Below the pieces are notes generated by a model. That model did not search any database, was not told where the DNA came from, and saw only the letters and a list, made by a program, of their open reading frames with translations. Shown piece after piece: positions 52,272 through 61,789 of a DNA stretch of 64,000 nt (positions are counted from its first letter, which is position 1; each line of letters opens with the position of its first letter). This DNA comes from Arthrobacter sp. DNA4 (GTDB taxonomy: Bacteria > Actinomycetota > Actinomycetes > Actinomycetales > Micrococcaceae), in NCBI RefSeq assembly GCF_024362385.1, contig NZ_CP101466.1, positions 930,001 to 994,000 of the forward strand. The letters run 5' to 3'. The translations under genes were made by a program, and so were the position numbers.

Positions 52272-53342
52272 ATGCTGTTTTCCCCACTCACCCTCGGCGA
52301 ACTTGAACTTCCCAACCGCCTGGTGATGGCACCCCTGACCCGCCTCCGTGCGGGTGAGAAAGGCATCCCCGGGCCGCTCCTGGCCGAGCACTACCGCCAG
52401 CGCGCCTCCCTGGGCCTGATCGTCAGTGAGGGCACGTACCCCACCCCGGCCGTCCAGGCCTACCCGGGCCAGCCCGGTATCGTCACCGAAGAACAGGTTG
52501 CAGGTTGGAAGACGGTTACCGACGCCGTCCACGCCGAAGGCGGGCGCATGTTCGCCCAGATCATGCATGGCGGCCGCGTTTCCCACTCCGACATCACCGG
52601 TGGGCTGCCCATCGTGGCTCCCAGCGCCGTAGCCATTGACGGCGACGTCCGGACTCCTGCCGGCAAGAAGCCGTACCCGGTGCCGCACGCCCTCACCACC
52701 GACGAACTCCCCATGGTCATCCAGGAATTCGTCAACGCCTCGCTGAACGCCATCGAGGCAGGGTTCGACGGCGTGGAACTGCACGCGGCCAACGGCTACC
52801 TCCTGCACGAGTTCCTGGCGCCAAACTCCAACGTCCGGACGGACAGCTACGGCGGATCACCGGAAGACCGCGCCCGATTCGTCATCGAAACCATCAACGC
52901 CGTCGTGGCAGCCCTTGGCGCGAACCGCGTGGGTGTGCGCATTTCCCCTGAGCACAACGTGCAGGGCATCGCCGAGACGGACGCAGCGGACGTTCGTGCC
53001 ACCTACGAGGTCCTCGTGGACAGCATCGCGCCGCTCAACCTGGCATACCTGAGCATCCTGCACCACGAGCCCACCGGCGAACTTGTCCAGGACCTTCGTG
53101 CACGCTTCGGCGGCACCTTCCTGGTCAACACCGGCTTCGGCGTGATCACCACGCGCGAAGAAGCCGTGAACCTGGTGGCGGAAGGCCACGCAGACGCCGT
53201 TGTGGTCGGTCGTCCGGCCATCGCCAACCCGGACCTTGCACGGCGCTGGAAGGAAAGCCTTCCGCTCAACGAGCCCGACGCCTCCACGTTCTACGCGGAG
53301 GGCGCCACCGGTTACACGGATTACCCGCTGTACCAGGGGTAA
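52272..53342 (+). CDS. NADH:flavin oxidoreductase, old yellow enzyme family
   Basis: 356 residues from ATG 52272. The FMN-binding TIM barrel shows LGELELPNRLVMAPLTRLRA, FAQIMHGGRVSH, catalytic His with Asn in GVELHAANGYLLHEFLAP, NVRTDSYGGSPEDRARF and VVVGRPAIANPDL near the end. It reduces activated C=C bonds, for example enones or electrophilic stress products. ATG follows AAAGGAACTGCGC. It is monocistronic and closed by a strong hairpin. Confidence 0.93.
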   Translation: MLFSPLTLGELELPNRLVMAPLTRLRAGEKGIPGPLLAEHYRQRASLGLIVSEGTYPTPAVQAYPGQPGIVTEEQVAGWKTVTDAVHAEGGRMFAQIMHGGRVSHSDITGGLPIVAPSAVAIDGDVRTPAGKKPYPVPHALTTDELPMVIQEFVNASLNAIEAGFDGVELHAANGYLLHEFLAPNSNVRTDSYGGSPEDRARFVIETINAVVAALGANRVGVRISPEHNVQGIAETDAADVRATYEVLVDSIAPLNLAYLSILHHEPTGELVQDLRARFGGTFLVNTGFGVITTREEAVNLVAEGHADAVVVGRPAIANPDLARRWKESLPLNEPDASTFYAEGATGYTDYPLYQG

Positions 53343-53373
53343 GCGGCGGCCCACCCGCCAACCCGGATTAAAC

Positions 53374-53412
53374 AACGACGGCGGCACCCATCATGGGTGC
53401 CGCCGTCGTTGG
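53374..53412. terminator. Terminator after the OYE gene
   Basis: CAACGACGGCGGCACCCAT (53374-53392) pairs perfectly with 53394-53412. It shares the ACGACGGCGGCACC core with the hairpin at 25454. Confidence 0.9.
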
Positions 53413-53576
53413 CTGTCAGGGGTGCTGGTCCCGGACAGCGGCGCCGGAGGCCATCCGACGACCCCCGGCTGAAGACTTGTGTGGCCCGCCGGACTCCACT
53501 GGAAGCCGGCGGTGATCAGATGCTACTCCAACGAATGGACTCTTACCAGAGCCAGTTTTCCCACCTGGGACGTTAG

Positions 53577-53918
53577 CTACAGAACGGCCTCGCGGCCTGT
53601 GCCTTCCTTCATCAGCAGGCGCCCATCCTCGATCGAAACCAGCACGCTCTTGGGTTTCCCACTGACCTTGGTAATGGCTTTCAACCCCCGATTCGTGACC
53701 TCAACTCCCACCTGTGCGCCCTTTGCCGGCAACTCCACGGACACCTCGGATGCGATGCCGAGCAGCGGATTGGTCGAGATTCCCAGGTCCCGGCGCACCT
53801 CCTTGCCGTTGACGGTCACGGTGACGTTAGCCTCGTCGAACCCCTCCTGAAACACCACAAGCAGTTCCCGCATAATGGCCTCTTCCTCGAGCATGGGCGC
53901 CAGTAACGGCATGTCCAC
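53577..53918 (-). CDS. Hypothetical protein, trypsin-co-occurring-domain-like size
   Basis: 113 residues, or 98 if it starts at the internal Met of AIMRELLVVFQEGFD. A predicted alternation of short strands (NVTVTVNGKEVRRD, ASEVSVELPAKGAQVGVEV, KSVLVSIEDGRLLMKEGTG) suggests a small beta-rich cytosolic domain with no Cys and no signal. I do not recognise the family with confidence. It is divergent from tex, whose start lies 107 bp away. Confidence 0.5.
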   Translation of the reverse strand: MDMPLLAPMLEEEAIMRELLVVFQEGFDEANVTVTVNGKEVRRDLGISTNPLLGIASEVSVELPAKGAQVGVEVTNRGLKAITKVSGKPKSVLVSIEDGRLLMKEGTGREAVL

Positions 53919-54024
53919 TACAGCACTTTGCCGGGCCCAGCGGAATACCCTCCCGGGCCCTGCTGAATCCCCATCCGCACGGCGCCTGGTGGAGCCCGGC
54001 AGCGCGGTAAGGCAAGATGTTCTG

Positions 54025-56457
54025 GTGACTCAACTGCCTGCACCTTCCGCCGTCTCCGCCCCCTCCCGCGCATCGGAGGAAGAGGCGATCTTCGCCCAGA
54101 TCGCTGACGAACTGGGGGTCAAGGCCTGGCAGGTAAAGGCCGCGGTTGGATTGCTCGACGGCGGGGCAACGGTTCCGTTCGTCGCCCGGTACCGCAAGGA
54201 AGCCACCGGCACGCTGGACGACACCCAGCTCCGTGACCTCGACGAACGCCTGCGCTACCTCCGCGAACTGGCAGACCGCCGCGGTGCAGTCCTCGAAGCA
54301 ATTGAGGCGCAGGGCCAGCTGACGCCCGAACTGCGCAAGGCGATCCTGGCCGCGGACACCAAGTCGCGGCTCGAAGACATCTACCTCCCGTTCAAGTCCA
54401 AGCGCCGGACCAAGGCCCAGATCGCCCGGGAGGCCGGGCTGGAGCCGCTCGCCGATGCGCTGCTGAAGCGGCCGGACCTGGACCCCGAACACGAAGCCCG
54501 GAAGTACCTCAACAGTGACCACGCCATCGGTGACCCCGCCGCCGCGCTCGCCGGGGCCCGGGCCATCCTTGTGGAGCGCGTGGCGCAGGACCCTGACCTC
54601 GCCGCAAACCTGCGGGACAGGATGTGGACGCAGGGCCGGATGGTCTCCCGCGTCAAAAAGGGCAAGGAAGCCGAAGGCCAGAAGTTCGCCGATTACTTCG
54701 AGTTCGCGCAGGCGCCGGACCGGATGCCGTCCCACCGTGTGCTCGCGTTGTTCCGCGGGGAGAAGGACGGCGTCCTTGAGCTGGACCTCGCCGAAGCCGA
54801 CCCATCGGACGACGCCGCCCTCACCGCCGCCCGCGCCCGCTACGAGTCCGCAGTTGCCAGGTTCCTCGGGGTCGCCGACCGTGGCCGTTCCGCCGACGCA
54901 TGGCTGATGCAGACAGCCCAGGTGGCCTGGCGTTCACGCGTGCTGGCCCGCCTCACGTCCGACCTCCGGGCCCGGTTGTTCGCCGCAGCGGAGGACGAAG
55001 CGGTCCGGGTGTTCGCCGCCAACCTCAGGGACGTCCTGCTGGCCGCCCCTGCCGGAAACCGTGCCACGCTGGGCCTCGACCCGGGACTGCGGACCGGGGT
55101 GAAAGTTGCCGTTGTTGACGGCACCGGGAAGGTGGTGGCCACCGATACGGTCTACCCGCACGCCCCGGCCCGGAAATGGGACGAAGCCCTGGCCACCTTG
55201 GTGCGTTTGGCGCGGCAGCACGCCGTCGAACTTGTGGCCATCGGCAACGGGACCGCCTCACGCGAAACGGACAAACTGGCTGCCGAACTGATCAAGCTGC
55301 TTCCGGAGGTGGACCGGAAACCCCAGAAAATCGTGGTGTCCGAGGCCGGCGCGTCCGTCTACTCCGCCTCCGCGCTCGCCGCCGCTGAACTGCCGGGAAT
55401 GGATGTTTCGCTTCGCGGGGCCGTGTCCATTGCCCGCCGCCTGCAGGATCCGCTCGCCGAACTCGTGAAGATCGATCCCAAGTCCATTGGTGTAGGCCAG
55501 TACCAGCATGATGTGACCGCGTCGAAACTGGACCGGAGCCTGGACGCCGTGGTGGAGGACTGCGTGAACGCCGTGGGTGTTGACGTCAACACTGCCTCGC
55601 CTGCGCTGCTGAGCCGGGTTGCCGGCGTCGGGCCCCTGTTGAGCGAAAACATCGTGGCCTACCGGAACGAGCACGGACCCTTCAGCAAGCGGACCGACCT
55701 CAAGAAAGTGCCGCGGTTGGGCGCCAAGGCGTTCGAACAGTGCGCGGGATTCCTGAGGATCACCGGCGGAGCCGAGCCGCTGGACGCCTCAAGCGTGCAC
55801 CCGGAGTCCTACGCCGTGGCGAGGAAGATCCTCGTTGCCGCCGGTTCCGCCCCAGCCTCGTCCCTGGACCCGCAGAAGTTCGTCGACGGCACGTTCGGCC
55901 TGCCCACCGTCAAGGACATCCTCGCTGAACTGGACAAGCCTGGCCGCGACCCCCGGCCCGCCTTTGCCGCCGCCACGTTCTCCGAAGGCGTTGAGAAGAT
56001 CTCGGACCTGGTGCCGGGCATGATTCTCGAAGGAACGGTAACCAACGTTGCGGCATTTGGGGCGTTCGTGGACGTTGGAGTCCACCAGGACGGACTGGTC
56101 CACGTTTCCGCCCTGTCCAACCGCTTTGTGTCCGATCCGCGCGAGGTGGTGAAGTCCGGCCAGGTGGTCCGGGTGAAGGTACTTGAGGCGGATCCGGAGC
56201 GGAAGCGGATTTCGCTCACGTTGAGGCTCGACGACGAACCCGCCGGCGGCGGCGCAAGTTCAGGCCGGCGCGATTCAGGTTCCGGTCGGCGCGATTCTGG
56301 GAGCCGAACGACCGAGCGTGCCGGGCGTCCGGACCGCCAACAGCAGGGGAAGCAGGGATCCGGCACGTCCGGTGGGAGTGTCAGGTCGAGCCCCGCATCC
56401 CAACCCGTCAACACGGCCATGGCCGAGGCACTTCGAAAGGCCGGCCTGGGCAAGTAG
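54025..56457 (+). CDS. tex: Tex-family RNA-binding transcription accessory protein
   Basis: 810 residues from GTG 54025. Order: N-terminal helical domain (ELGVKAWQVKAAVGLLDGGA, TVPFVARYRKEATGTLDD), YqgF-like RNase-H fold (LGLDPGLRTGVKVAVVDGTG), helix-hairpin-helix (SPALLSRVAGVGPLLSENIV), and an S1 domain (residues about 665-735: PGMILEGTVTNVAAFGAFVD). The C-terminal tail after 740 is basic and Ser/Gly-rich with a tandem GRRDSGS repeat. It is an essentially housekeeping nucleic-acid-binding protein. The upstream open frame to 53875 overlaps the divergent gene and lacks homology, so GTG 54025 is preferred. Confidence 0.93.
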   Translation: MTQLPAPSAVSAPSRASEEEAIFAQIADELGVKAWQVKAAVGLLDGGATVPFVARYRKEATGTLDDTQLRDLDERLRYLRELADRRGAVLEAIEAQGQLTPELRKAILAADTKSRLEDIYLPFKSKRRTKAQIAREAGLEPLADALLKRPDLDPEHEARKYLNSDHAIGDPAAALAGARAILVERVAQDPDLAANLRDRMWTQGRMVSRVKKGKEAEGQKFADYFEFAQAPDRMPSHRVLALFRGEKDGVLELDLAEADPSDDAALTAARARYESAVARFLGVADRGRSADAWLMQTAQVAWRSRVLARLTSDLRARLFAAAEDEAVRVFAANLRDVLLAAPAGNRATLGLDPGLRTGVKVAVVDGTGKVVATDTVYPHAPARKWDEALATLVRLARQHAVELVAIGNGTASRETDKLAAELIKLLPEVDRKPQKIVVSEAGASVYSASALAAAELPGMDVSLRGAVSIARRLQDPLAELVKIDPKSIGVGQYQHDVTASKLDRSLDAVVEDCVNAVGVDVNTASPALLSRVAGVGPLLSENIVAYRNEHGPFSKRTDLKKVPRLGAKAFEQCAGFLRITGGAEPLDASSVHPESYAVARKILVAAGSAPASSLDPQKFVDGTFGLPTVKDILAELDKPGRDPRPAFAAATFSEGVEKISDLVPGMILEGTVTNVAAFGAFVDVGVHQDGLVHVSALSNRFVSDPREVVKSGQVVRVKVLEADPERKRISLTLRLDDEPAGGGASSGRRDSGSGRRDSGSRTTERAGRPDRQQQGKQGSGTSGGSVRSSPASQPVNTAMAEALRKAGLGK

Positions 56458-56503
56458 TCCACCAGGTCTTTTGGCGGTGACGGCTTTTCTGCAAGGGTGG
56501 GGT

Positions 56504-56839
56504 ATGACCTATTTCCTGGAGTACACCGTTCCCGTTGCCCCCGGCGATGCCGAGTTCGAGTTCCCCAACGATGAGATCAACCCCGGCACCACGGTTCCGC
56601 TGACCCAGACGGACGCCGACGTGGTGCACACACCGGTTCTCCCGGCCCGCACCGGAATCGTCGGCGCAACCGTGCCCGAGGCGAAGCTCGAGGCCGAACA
56701 GCTGATTACCCACAGCCGCGCCTCGGAAGCATCCCTCTACTTCGATCCCTCTGACTCCCTCCAGGCAGGCGTGGGTACCTTGGTGAGCACGTTCAGCGAA
56801 GGCCAGGGCTGGCAGGACGTCCAGGACGCGGGTCTTTAG
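56504..56839 (+). CDS. Conserved hypothetical protein, 111 residues
   Basis: MTYFLEYTVPVAPGDAEFEF begins a small acidic soluble protein with no Cys, signal or membrane helix. It ends VSTFSEGQGWQDVQDAGL. AAGGGTGGGGT precedes ATG 56504. It follows tex by 46 bp and overlaps the convergent DUF2071 gene by 4 bp. Function unknown. Confidence 0.6.
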   Translation: MTYFLEYTVPVAPGDAEFEFPNDEINPGTTVPLTQTDADVVHTPVLPARTGIVGATVPEAKLEAEQLITHSRASEASLYFDPSDSLQAGVGTLVSTFSEGQGWQDVQDAGL

Positions 56840-57645
56840 CCGGCGCTCTCCAGCGTGCGCGGCCTGCCGAACCTTGTCCGGACCCCCGGGGAGTAAAGGG
56901 CGGACTCTGGCGGACCGCTGACACTGATCCCGGCGGCTCCTACCAACCCATCGCTGAGCTGGTGGACCTCAGCGCCGAAGAGCGGCCACTCGTGGTGCGT
57001 GTTCGGAACATAGATGGTTCTGCCGTGGAAGCGGCCATGCATGCCGTATCTGGCGGTGAGGAAGATGGATAAAGGGTCGGCTGCCGCGGTGTGCAGCTTG
57101 GGGATGACCCCAAAGTTGCTGCGGGCGGCAGTGGCGCCCAGCCGGCGCACCGAGTAACCAACGGCGGATCCATTCCGGCCGCCGGGTGTTCCAGCCGCGC
57201 CGGTGGCGTGCTGCCGTTCCCCGCCGTTCCCCGGAAAGGGCGGCCATTGCCGGATGCGCGACCACACGTAAGGAATCCCGGCAGCCCGGGTCGCCAGGAC
57301 AACGGGCAGCCGGTCTGCATCCAGGCTCAGGAACACCACTCCGCGGGTGCCGTCCGGCTCGCGGGAGTAAAGCCGGACGTTCACCTCGTTGAAGCTTCCC
57401 AGATACGGGATGCCGGGGCCTCGCCCAAGCGCTGCCTGCTCCATGCGAAAGCCGATCAGGCCAACCCAGGAACTACCGTCGAACACATCGGGTTGGACTC
57501 CCTCCGGCATGAACGCGGCGGCGGCAGCCTCCGGAATGCGCCAGTGAAGGAAGACGGCATCAAGCCACCGCTGGTCGGAAAATACCGGCCTGGGAAGTGC
57601 CGGCGGCCGCGGCCACACTCCCGCGGTATTCAGGTTTCCGGTCAA
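56836..57645 (-). CDS. DUF2071-family protein (YqjF-like)
   Basis: 269 residues with the family blocks SDQRWLDAVFLHWRIPEAAA, FDGSSWVGLIGFRMEQAAL, GSFNEVNVRLYSREPDGTRG and VVFLSLDADRLPVVLATR. This is an acetoacetate-decarboxylase-like fold, but its activity is unknown. It is separated by about 58 bp from the upstream PEP-mutase-like gene on the same strand and could be co-transcribed with it. Confidence 0.82.
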   Translation of the reverse strand: MTGNLNTAGVWPRPPALPRPVFSDQRWLDAVFLHWRIPEAAAAAFMPEGVQPDVFDGSSWVGLIGFRMEQAALGRGPGIPYLGSFNEVNVRLYSREPDGTRGVVFLSLDADRLPVVLATRAAGIPYVWSRIRQWPPFPGNGGERQHATGAAGTPGGRNGSAVGYSVRRLGATAARSNFGVIPKLHTAAADPLSIFLTARYGMHGRFHGRTIYVPNTHHEWPLFGAEVHQLSDGLVGAAGISVSGPPESALYSPGVRTRFGRPRTLESAG

Positions 57646-57703
57646 GCTCCCACTCCTTCGCTCGGTCCAGGTGGCGAAGCTCCTGGTTTCCGCTATGCAG
57701 TTC

Positions 57704-58483
57704 TCAGTTCAGCGGGCGTGTGTCTTCGGGAAGCTGGCCACCGGCGAGAAGTTTGGCAGCTGTGTCAGCCAGGGCTGTCAGCGCCACCCGCTGGGTCCAG
57801 GGACCGTATGAAATGCGGGCCACGCCCAGTTCCTGCAGCTTCGCCGGGGGCAGGGACCCGGGCACGTTAATGACCGAGACCTTGTTCCAGCCGATGCCTT
57901 CCACCAGGGCCGTGACCGTGGGCTCGTCCAAAAGGCCCGGGACGAAGACCGTGGTGGCACCGACGTCCAGGAAGGCCTTGCCGCGTGCGATGGCATCCGC
58001 AAGAACGTCTTCAGGGTCCCGGTCCTTGCCCTTGAGGAAGGCGTCGGTCCGCGCGTTCAGGACGAAGTCAATTCCCTCTGCAGCGCCGGCATGCACAACG
58101 GCTGCCATCTGGTTCACCGCGTCCTCGAGCGGGCGCATCTGGTCCTCGATATTGGCGCCAACAATTCCGACTCCGATGGCCTTGCGGGTTGTCTCCCCAG
58201 GGTTCCCGTAGCCGGACTCAAGGTCAGCGCTGACCGGCAGGTGGGTGGCGGCCGCGATGCGGCCCACAAAGCTGATCATCTCGTCGACGGGAATGTTCTC
58301 GCCGTCCTCGTAGCCCAGCGTGGCGGCGATCGAGTGGCTTGCCGTTGCCAGGGCCGTGGTTCCCGGGATGTCCGTGATGACTTTGGCTGTGATGGCATCC
58401 CACACGTTGACCACTTGGAGGATCTCAGGGGCCTGGTGGAGGCGGAGAAGTTCGGAGGCTTTTGCGCTGCTGTTTTCGGTCAT
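57704..58483 (-). CDS. Isocitrate lyase/PEP mutase-superfamily protein
   Basis: 259 residues. VVNVWDAITAKVI, TASHSIAATLGYEDGENIPV, VSADLESGYGN (metal-binding Asp/Glu) and GVGIVGANIEDQM are typical of the PEP mutase/2-methylisocitrate lyase barrel. The classical KKCGH motif of isocitrate lyases is absent, as in the small PEP-mutase-like proteins, whose usual reaction is C-C or P-C cleavage of a 2-oxo or oxaloacetate-like substrate. Its start overlaps the 3' end of the DUF222-HNH gene by 59 bp. Confidence 0.85.
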   Translation of the reverse strand: MTENSSAKASELLRLHQAPEILQVVNVWDAITAKVITDIPGTTALATASHSIAATLGYEDGENIPVDEMISFVGRIAAATHLPVSADLESGYGNPGETTRKAIGVGIVGANIEDQMRPLEDAVNQMAAVVHAGAAEGIDFVLNARTDAFLKGKDRDPEDVLADAIARGKAFLDVGATTVFVPGLLDEPTVTALVEGIGWNKVSVINVPGSLPPAKLQELGVARISYGPWTQRVALTALADTAAKLLAGGQLPEDTRPLN

Positions 58484-60386
58484 GGGTGAAGCCTAACGGA
58501 CAGTCTTTGGACACTCTGCGGTGTGGTGGTTGGGGTGGCGGGGGTGGTTTGAAGTAGTGGTTTTGTTGGGGTGTTTGGGTGGGGTCGATGTGGGGTGGGG
58601 GGATGAAGGCGGGTGTGCCGGGGGTGGTGGTGATGGTCCATTGTTCTTTGTGGATGACGTGGTGGTGGTGGCTGCAGAGCAGGACGCCGTTGTTGGTGGT
58701 GGTGGGTCCGCCGTGGGACCAGTAGGTGATGTGGTGAGCTTCGCACCAGGGTGCGGGGATGGTGCAGTTGGGGAAGGCGCAGCCTTGGTCGCGGGTGGTA
58801 AGGGCGGTGCGTTGGGCGGGGGTGAAGAGGCGGGTTTTGTGGCCGAGGTCGAGGATTTCGCCCGTGGTGCCCAGGAGGGCGGGGATGATGTCGGCGTCGC
58901 AGGCGATTTTGCGCAGGGTGGAGGCGGGGACGGGTCCGGTGAAGGCGAAGGTCCCGGTCCCTGTTTCCACGCTGTGGTCTTTTCCTGCCGAGGTGGCGGG
59001 CGTGACGGGGTTGGTGGGGAAGAGGTCTTGGTAGTTGATGGTGGCAATGATTTGGGGTCGATTGCCGCCGGTTATGGGCAGGGTGTTGGTGGCGAGGGCG
59101 GTTTTGGCGGCGGTGATGAGGCCGTCGAGTTGTTTCTGGGCGCGGGTGCGCCGGTCCAGGTCGGGAAGCGGGGTGTGCTCGGATGCGCCCTGTTCTGGGG
59201 TGTGGTTCGCCGCCGGGGTCTCGGAACTGCCTGGACGGCCTGGATTGCCTGAACTGCCTCGGCTGTCTGGACTCGTTGCTGTGCCGGTGGTGGTGCGTGG
59301 GTTGGTGGCGGTGTTCATGACGGTGAGGAGGTGTTCGTATTGGTCGGTGGTGGCGAAGATTTCGAGGTGGTGAAGGCCGTGGCGGGGTTTGCGGATGAAG
59401 GCGCCTTGGGTGTGACGGAGGGCTTCTTCGGTGGGTTCGGTGCCGTCGGCGTCGATGGTGTCGGTCCAGCGTTGGGCCAGGCGGGTGAGGAAGTCAGGGT
59501 CGGTGGTGGTGGCGGCTGTGGTGAGGTGGTGTTCGATCGTGTCCAGGGTCTCTGCTGTGGTGTGGTGCTGGAGCCGGTCCAGGGTGGCGGCGATGATGGT
59601 CGCGGCGTGCGAGGACAGGGCCGGGCCCTGAGCCGACCCGGGCCAGGTGCCGGCCTCGGTGATGGATTCGGAGTTGGCGGGGGTATCAGTGCCGGCGGGT
59701 GTGAGGGCGGCGGCGAGGTGGGGCCGGGTTGGTGGGAGTGGTTCGCCGGTGAGGCTGGTGGCTGGGAGGACCTGGTGGGCGAGGGTGAGGCGGCGGCGGG
59801 CTTCGCGGATGGGGATCCGCAGGCGCAGGCGGAGGAACTCTGCGGTGTTCCGGCACCCGTCATCGGCCGGTGACACCACCGGGCGGCCCGGACGCGTGGG
59901 CGGGTTGGGCCAGGTCGCGTCGGTCTCAACCATGGCGGCGGACCGGTCAGCACCATTCGTGGGGGAGGTGTTCAGGGTTTCGACACCGTTGGTGTCCCAC
60001 CGGCTGGTCCACTCCCCGGACCGGTTGGCGCGGGCCGTGGCTGCGGCGTCGGTGATGGCCTGGGCGCGGGTCCGGTCCACCGCCGCGGCGCCCAGGAGTT
60101 GCAGGTACTCCACGCTCCGGGCGAGGTCCTCGGCGCGGGCGGCGAACTCGGCGGCTTCGAGGTAGGAGGCAGACGCCAGCACGTCCGGGGCGGCCAGGGC
60201 AGCGACTGCCAACTGTGAGGCCAGCTCATTCAATGCATCCGGCTGACCGGGTCCGGCGGCTGATGGCTGTGGAGGCTCCTCCGCCCCGGGGACCGCGTGA
60301 AGGTGGGCCGGGTGCGGCAGCCCACTGCCGGCGTCGTACGCTTTCCCGCCGTACACCGCACCAAGATGCTCCCCAATGGCCTCCAT
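58425..60386 (-). CDS. DUF222/HNH-motif protein (REP13E12-like)
   Basis: 653 residues from ATG 60386. DUF222 spans about 50-450 (ELASQLAVAALAAPDVLASA, ARRRLTLAHQVLPATSLTGE, PLPPTRPHLAAAL, with a roughly 80-residue low-complexity insert near 370-430). The C-terminal HNH nuclease has AFPNCTIPAPWCEAHHITYW, SHGGPTTTNNGVLLCSHHHH, with Cys and His ligands. The Thr/Pro/His-rich tail (PPHIDPTQTPQQNHYFKPPP) is highly repetitive. Multi-copy proteins of this type are known in actinobacteria as 13E12 repeats. It could be homing-like or domesticated. Codon use is strongly GC-skewed. Confidence 0.85.
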   Translation of the reverse strand: MEAIGEHLGAVYGGKAYDAGSGLPHPAHLHAVPGAEEPPQPSAAGPGQPDALNELASQLAVAALAAPDVLASASYLEAAEFAARAEDLARSVEYLQLLGAAAVDRTRAQAITDAAATARANRSGEWTSRWDTNGVETLNTSPTNGADRSAAMVETDATWPNPPTRPGRPVVSPADDGCRNTAEFLRLRLRIPIREARRRLTLAHQVLPATSLTGEPLPPTRPHLAAALTPAGTDTPANSESITEAGTWPGSAQGPALSSHAATIIAATLDRLQHHTTAETLDTIEHHLTTAATTTDPDFLTRLAQRWTDTIDADGTEPTEEALRHTQGAFIRKPRHGLHHLEIFATTDQYEHLLTVMNTATNPRTTTGTATSPDSRGSSGNPGRPGSSETPAANHTPEQGASEHTPLPDLDRRTRAQKQLDGLITAAKTALATNTLPITGGNRPQIIATINYQDLFPTNPVTPATSAGKDHSVETGTGTFAFTGPVPASTLRKIACDADIIPALLGTTGEILDLGHKTRLFTPAQRTALTTRDQGCAFPNCTIPAPWCEAHHITYWSHGGPTTTNNGVLLCSHHHHVIHKEQWTITTTPGTPAFIPPPHIDPTQTPQQNHYFKPPPPPQPPHRRVSKDCPLGFTHDRKQQRKSLRTSPPPPGP

Positions 60387-60460
60387 AACCTCACTCTGCC
60401 AGCCACCACTGACATTGAAGACCCCCAAAACCCCTATGTGGAAAACGCGGGCGGCGGACC

Positions 60461-60856
60461 TCAGCCGGCGGCGGCGGTGGACCCGGCACGGGCCGCTGAG
60501 GGTTCCTTCTGCCACGGCCAGCGCCCGGTGATTTCCAGCTCCAGGGAAAAGCTGAGGAACGTCCTGATCAGCACGATGATGGCCAGCACCCCGACGCTGG
60601 CAAACGTGGGCGTGACGGCAACGGTGCGGATGATGTCGGCAGCTACGAGCAGTTCCAGGCCCAGCAGAATGGATCTGCCCAGCAGCTGCCGGTAGGAGCG
60701 GTAAAAACTCAGCTTTTCAGCACTTGGCGGAAGCTGCCGGGGCTGATGACCACGGATCGCCAGCGGGAGGGAGACCACCGCGCCGACCACCATCACGGCA
60801 ACTCCGGCGAAGTCGACCAGCTGCCCAACCGTCTCAATGATCTGCCGAAATTCCAT
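60461..60856 (-). CDS. DUF1622-family membrane protein
   Basis: 131 residues from ATG 60856. Three predicted helices: FAGVAVMVVGAVVSLPLAI, ILLGLELLVAADIIRTVAV and VGVLAIIVLIRTFLSFSLE, followed by the DUF1622-type end LELEITGRWPWQ. Function is unknown in the family. It ends 74 bp from the DUF222-HNH start on the same strand. Confidence 0.85.
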   Translation of the reverse strand: MEFRQIIETVGQLVDFAGVAVMVVGAVVSLPLAIRGHQPRQLPPSAEKLSFYRSYRQLLGRSILLGLELLVAADIIRTVAVTPTFASVGVLAIIVLIRTFLSFSLELEITGRWPWQKEPSAARAGSTAAAG

Positions 60857-60925
60857 GCCCTGCCTCAACTAAGGCCAAGGCCCGCCCAGCGGGCCCTGGC
60901 AGTGGTCAGGGGACGGCGGACTCAC

Positions 60926-61786
60926 TCACGGATGGCGGACGCCGTTCCCCGCTATAACGTCCCTGTACCCTTCCCGGAATGTCGGAAACGTGAAGGAAAA
61001 TCCCGAGCTGCGGAGGAGATCGTTACGGCAGCGCTTGTTGCCCCCGCGGGCAGGTCCTGCGTCACCCACCTTGGGTTCAGGGAAGCCAAGTTCAGCTGCC
61101 AGGAATCGCAACACCGCGCCGAGGTCGGCCGGCTCGTTGTCCACGCCGATGTATACGGGGCCCGGTACAGCTCCCATCCCGGCAAGATGCACGATGGCAG
61201 CCGCGGCGTCGTCGCGGTGGATCCGGTTGGTGTAGCGCACGTCTTCAGGGATCACGGCAGAGCCCGTCTTCACCTGGTCAATCAGGCGCGTCCGTCCCGG
61301 CCCGTAGATGCCTCCCAGCCTGAGCGAGACGCCGGCTGTCCGGGTCCCCGAGAGCCTGGCCTGCAGGAGCCCCTCGGCTTCCAACAACACCCGGCCGGAA
61401 AACCCGCCCGGCTCCGCTGCGGTGGACTCATCCACCCAGCCGCCACCCGCGTCCCCGTAAACGGCAGTGGAGGACACAAAGATGATCCGCTCGGGCGACA
61501 CCTGGTCACGCTCCAGGGCATCAAGGACGTTTTCCACGCCGCGTACATACGCAGCGCGGTATGCCTCCTCGGCAGGGGAGTCAGCAGCAACAGCGATGAC
61601 GACGGCGGTGGTGTCCGCGGGGACGGGCGGCAGGTCTTTCAATCCCAGGTCAGCCGCGGCACCTTCGATCGCCGCCGGCAGTTTCGCGGGGGAGCGGCGC
61701 CAGCCCACAACCCGGTGGCCCAGGGCAGCAAACCGCAGCCCAGCCTCGGTGCCCAGGTCCCCGCACCCCGCCAACAGAACCGTCAT
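60926..61786 (-). CDS. NAD-dependent epimerase/dehydratase-like SDR protein
   Basis: 286 residues. The Rossmann motif VLLAGCGDLGTEAGLRFAAL starts the protein. The extended-SDR pattern VSSTAVYGDAGGGWVDE replaces the usual YxxxK tyrosine context, as in atypical YeeZ-like SDRs. GGIYGPGRTRLIDQVKTG and NRIHRDDAAAAIVHLAG follow. It probably acts on a nucleotide sugar or related ligand but lacks a clear catalytic Lys. It ends 3 bp before the next gene's start on the same strand, so the two may be co-transcribed. Confidence 0.78.
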   Translation of the reverse strand: MTVLLAGCGDLGTEAGLRFAALGHRVVGWRRSPAKLPAAIEGAAADLGLKDLPPVPADTTAVVIAVAADSPAEEAYRAAYVRGVENVLDALERDQVSPERIIFVSSTAVYGDAGGGWVDESTAAEPGGFSGRVLLEAEGLLQARLSGTRTAGVSLRLGGIYGPGRTRLIDQVKTGSAVIPEDVRYTNRIHRDDAAAAIVHLAGMGAVPGPVYIGVDNEPADLGAVLRFLAAELGFPEPKVGDAGPARGGNKRCRNDLLRSSGFSFTFPTFREGYRDVIAGNGVRHP

Positions 61787-61789
61787 GGC

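Noticed and set aside
58521-59873. Plus-strand frames rich in Gly/Val opposite the DUF222-HNH gene
   Set aside because: They mirror the Thr/Pro-rich codons of the real gene; the composition is repetitive and no start signal is present.
58425-60515. DUF222-HNH gene as evidence of an active mobile element or prophage
   Set aside because: No integrase, terminal repeats or attachment-site duplication are visible around it; it is reported only as a REP13E12-like protein.
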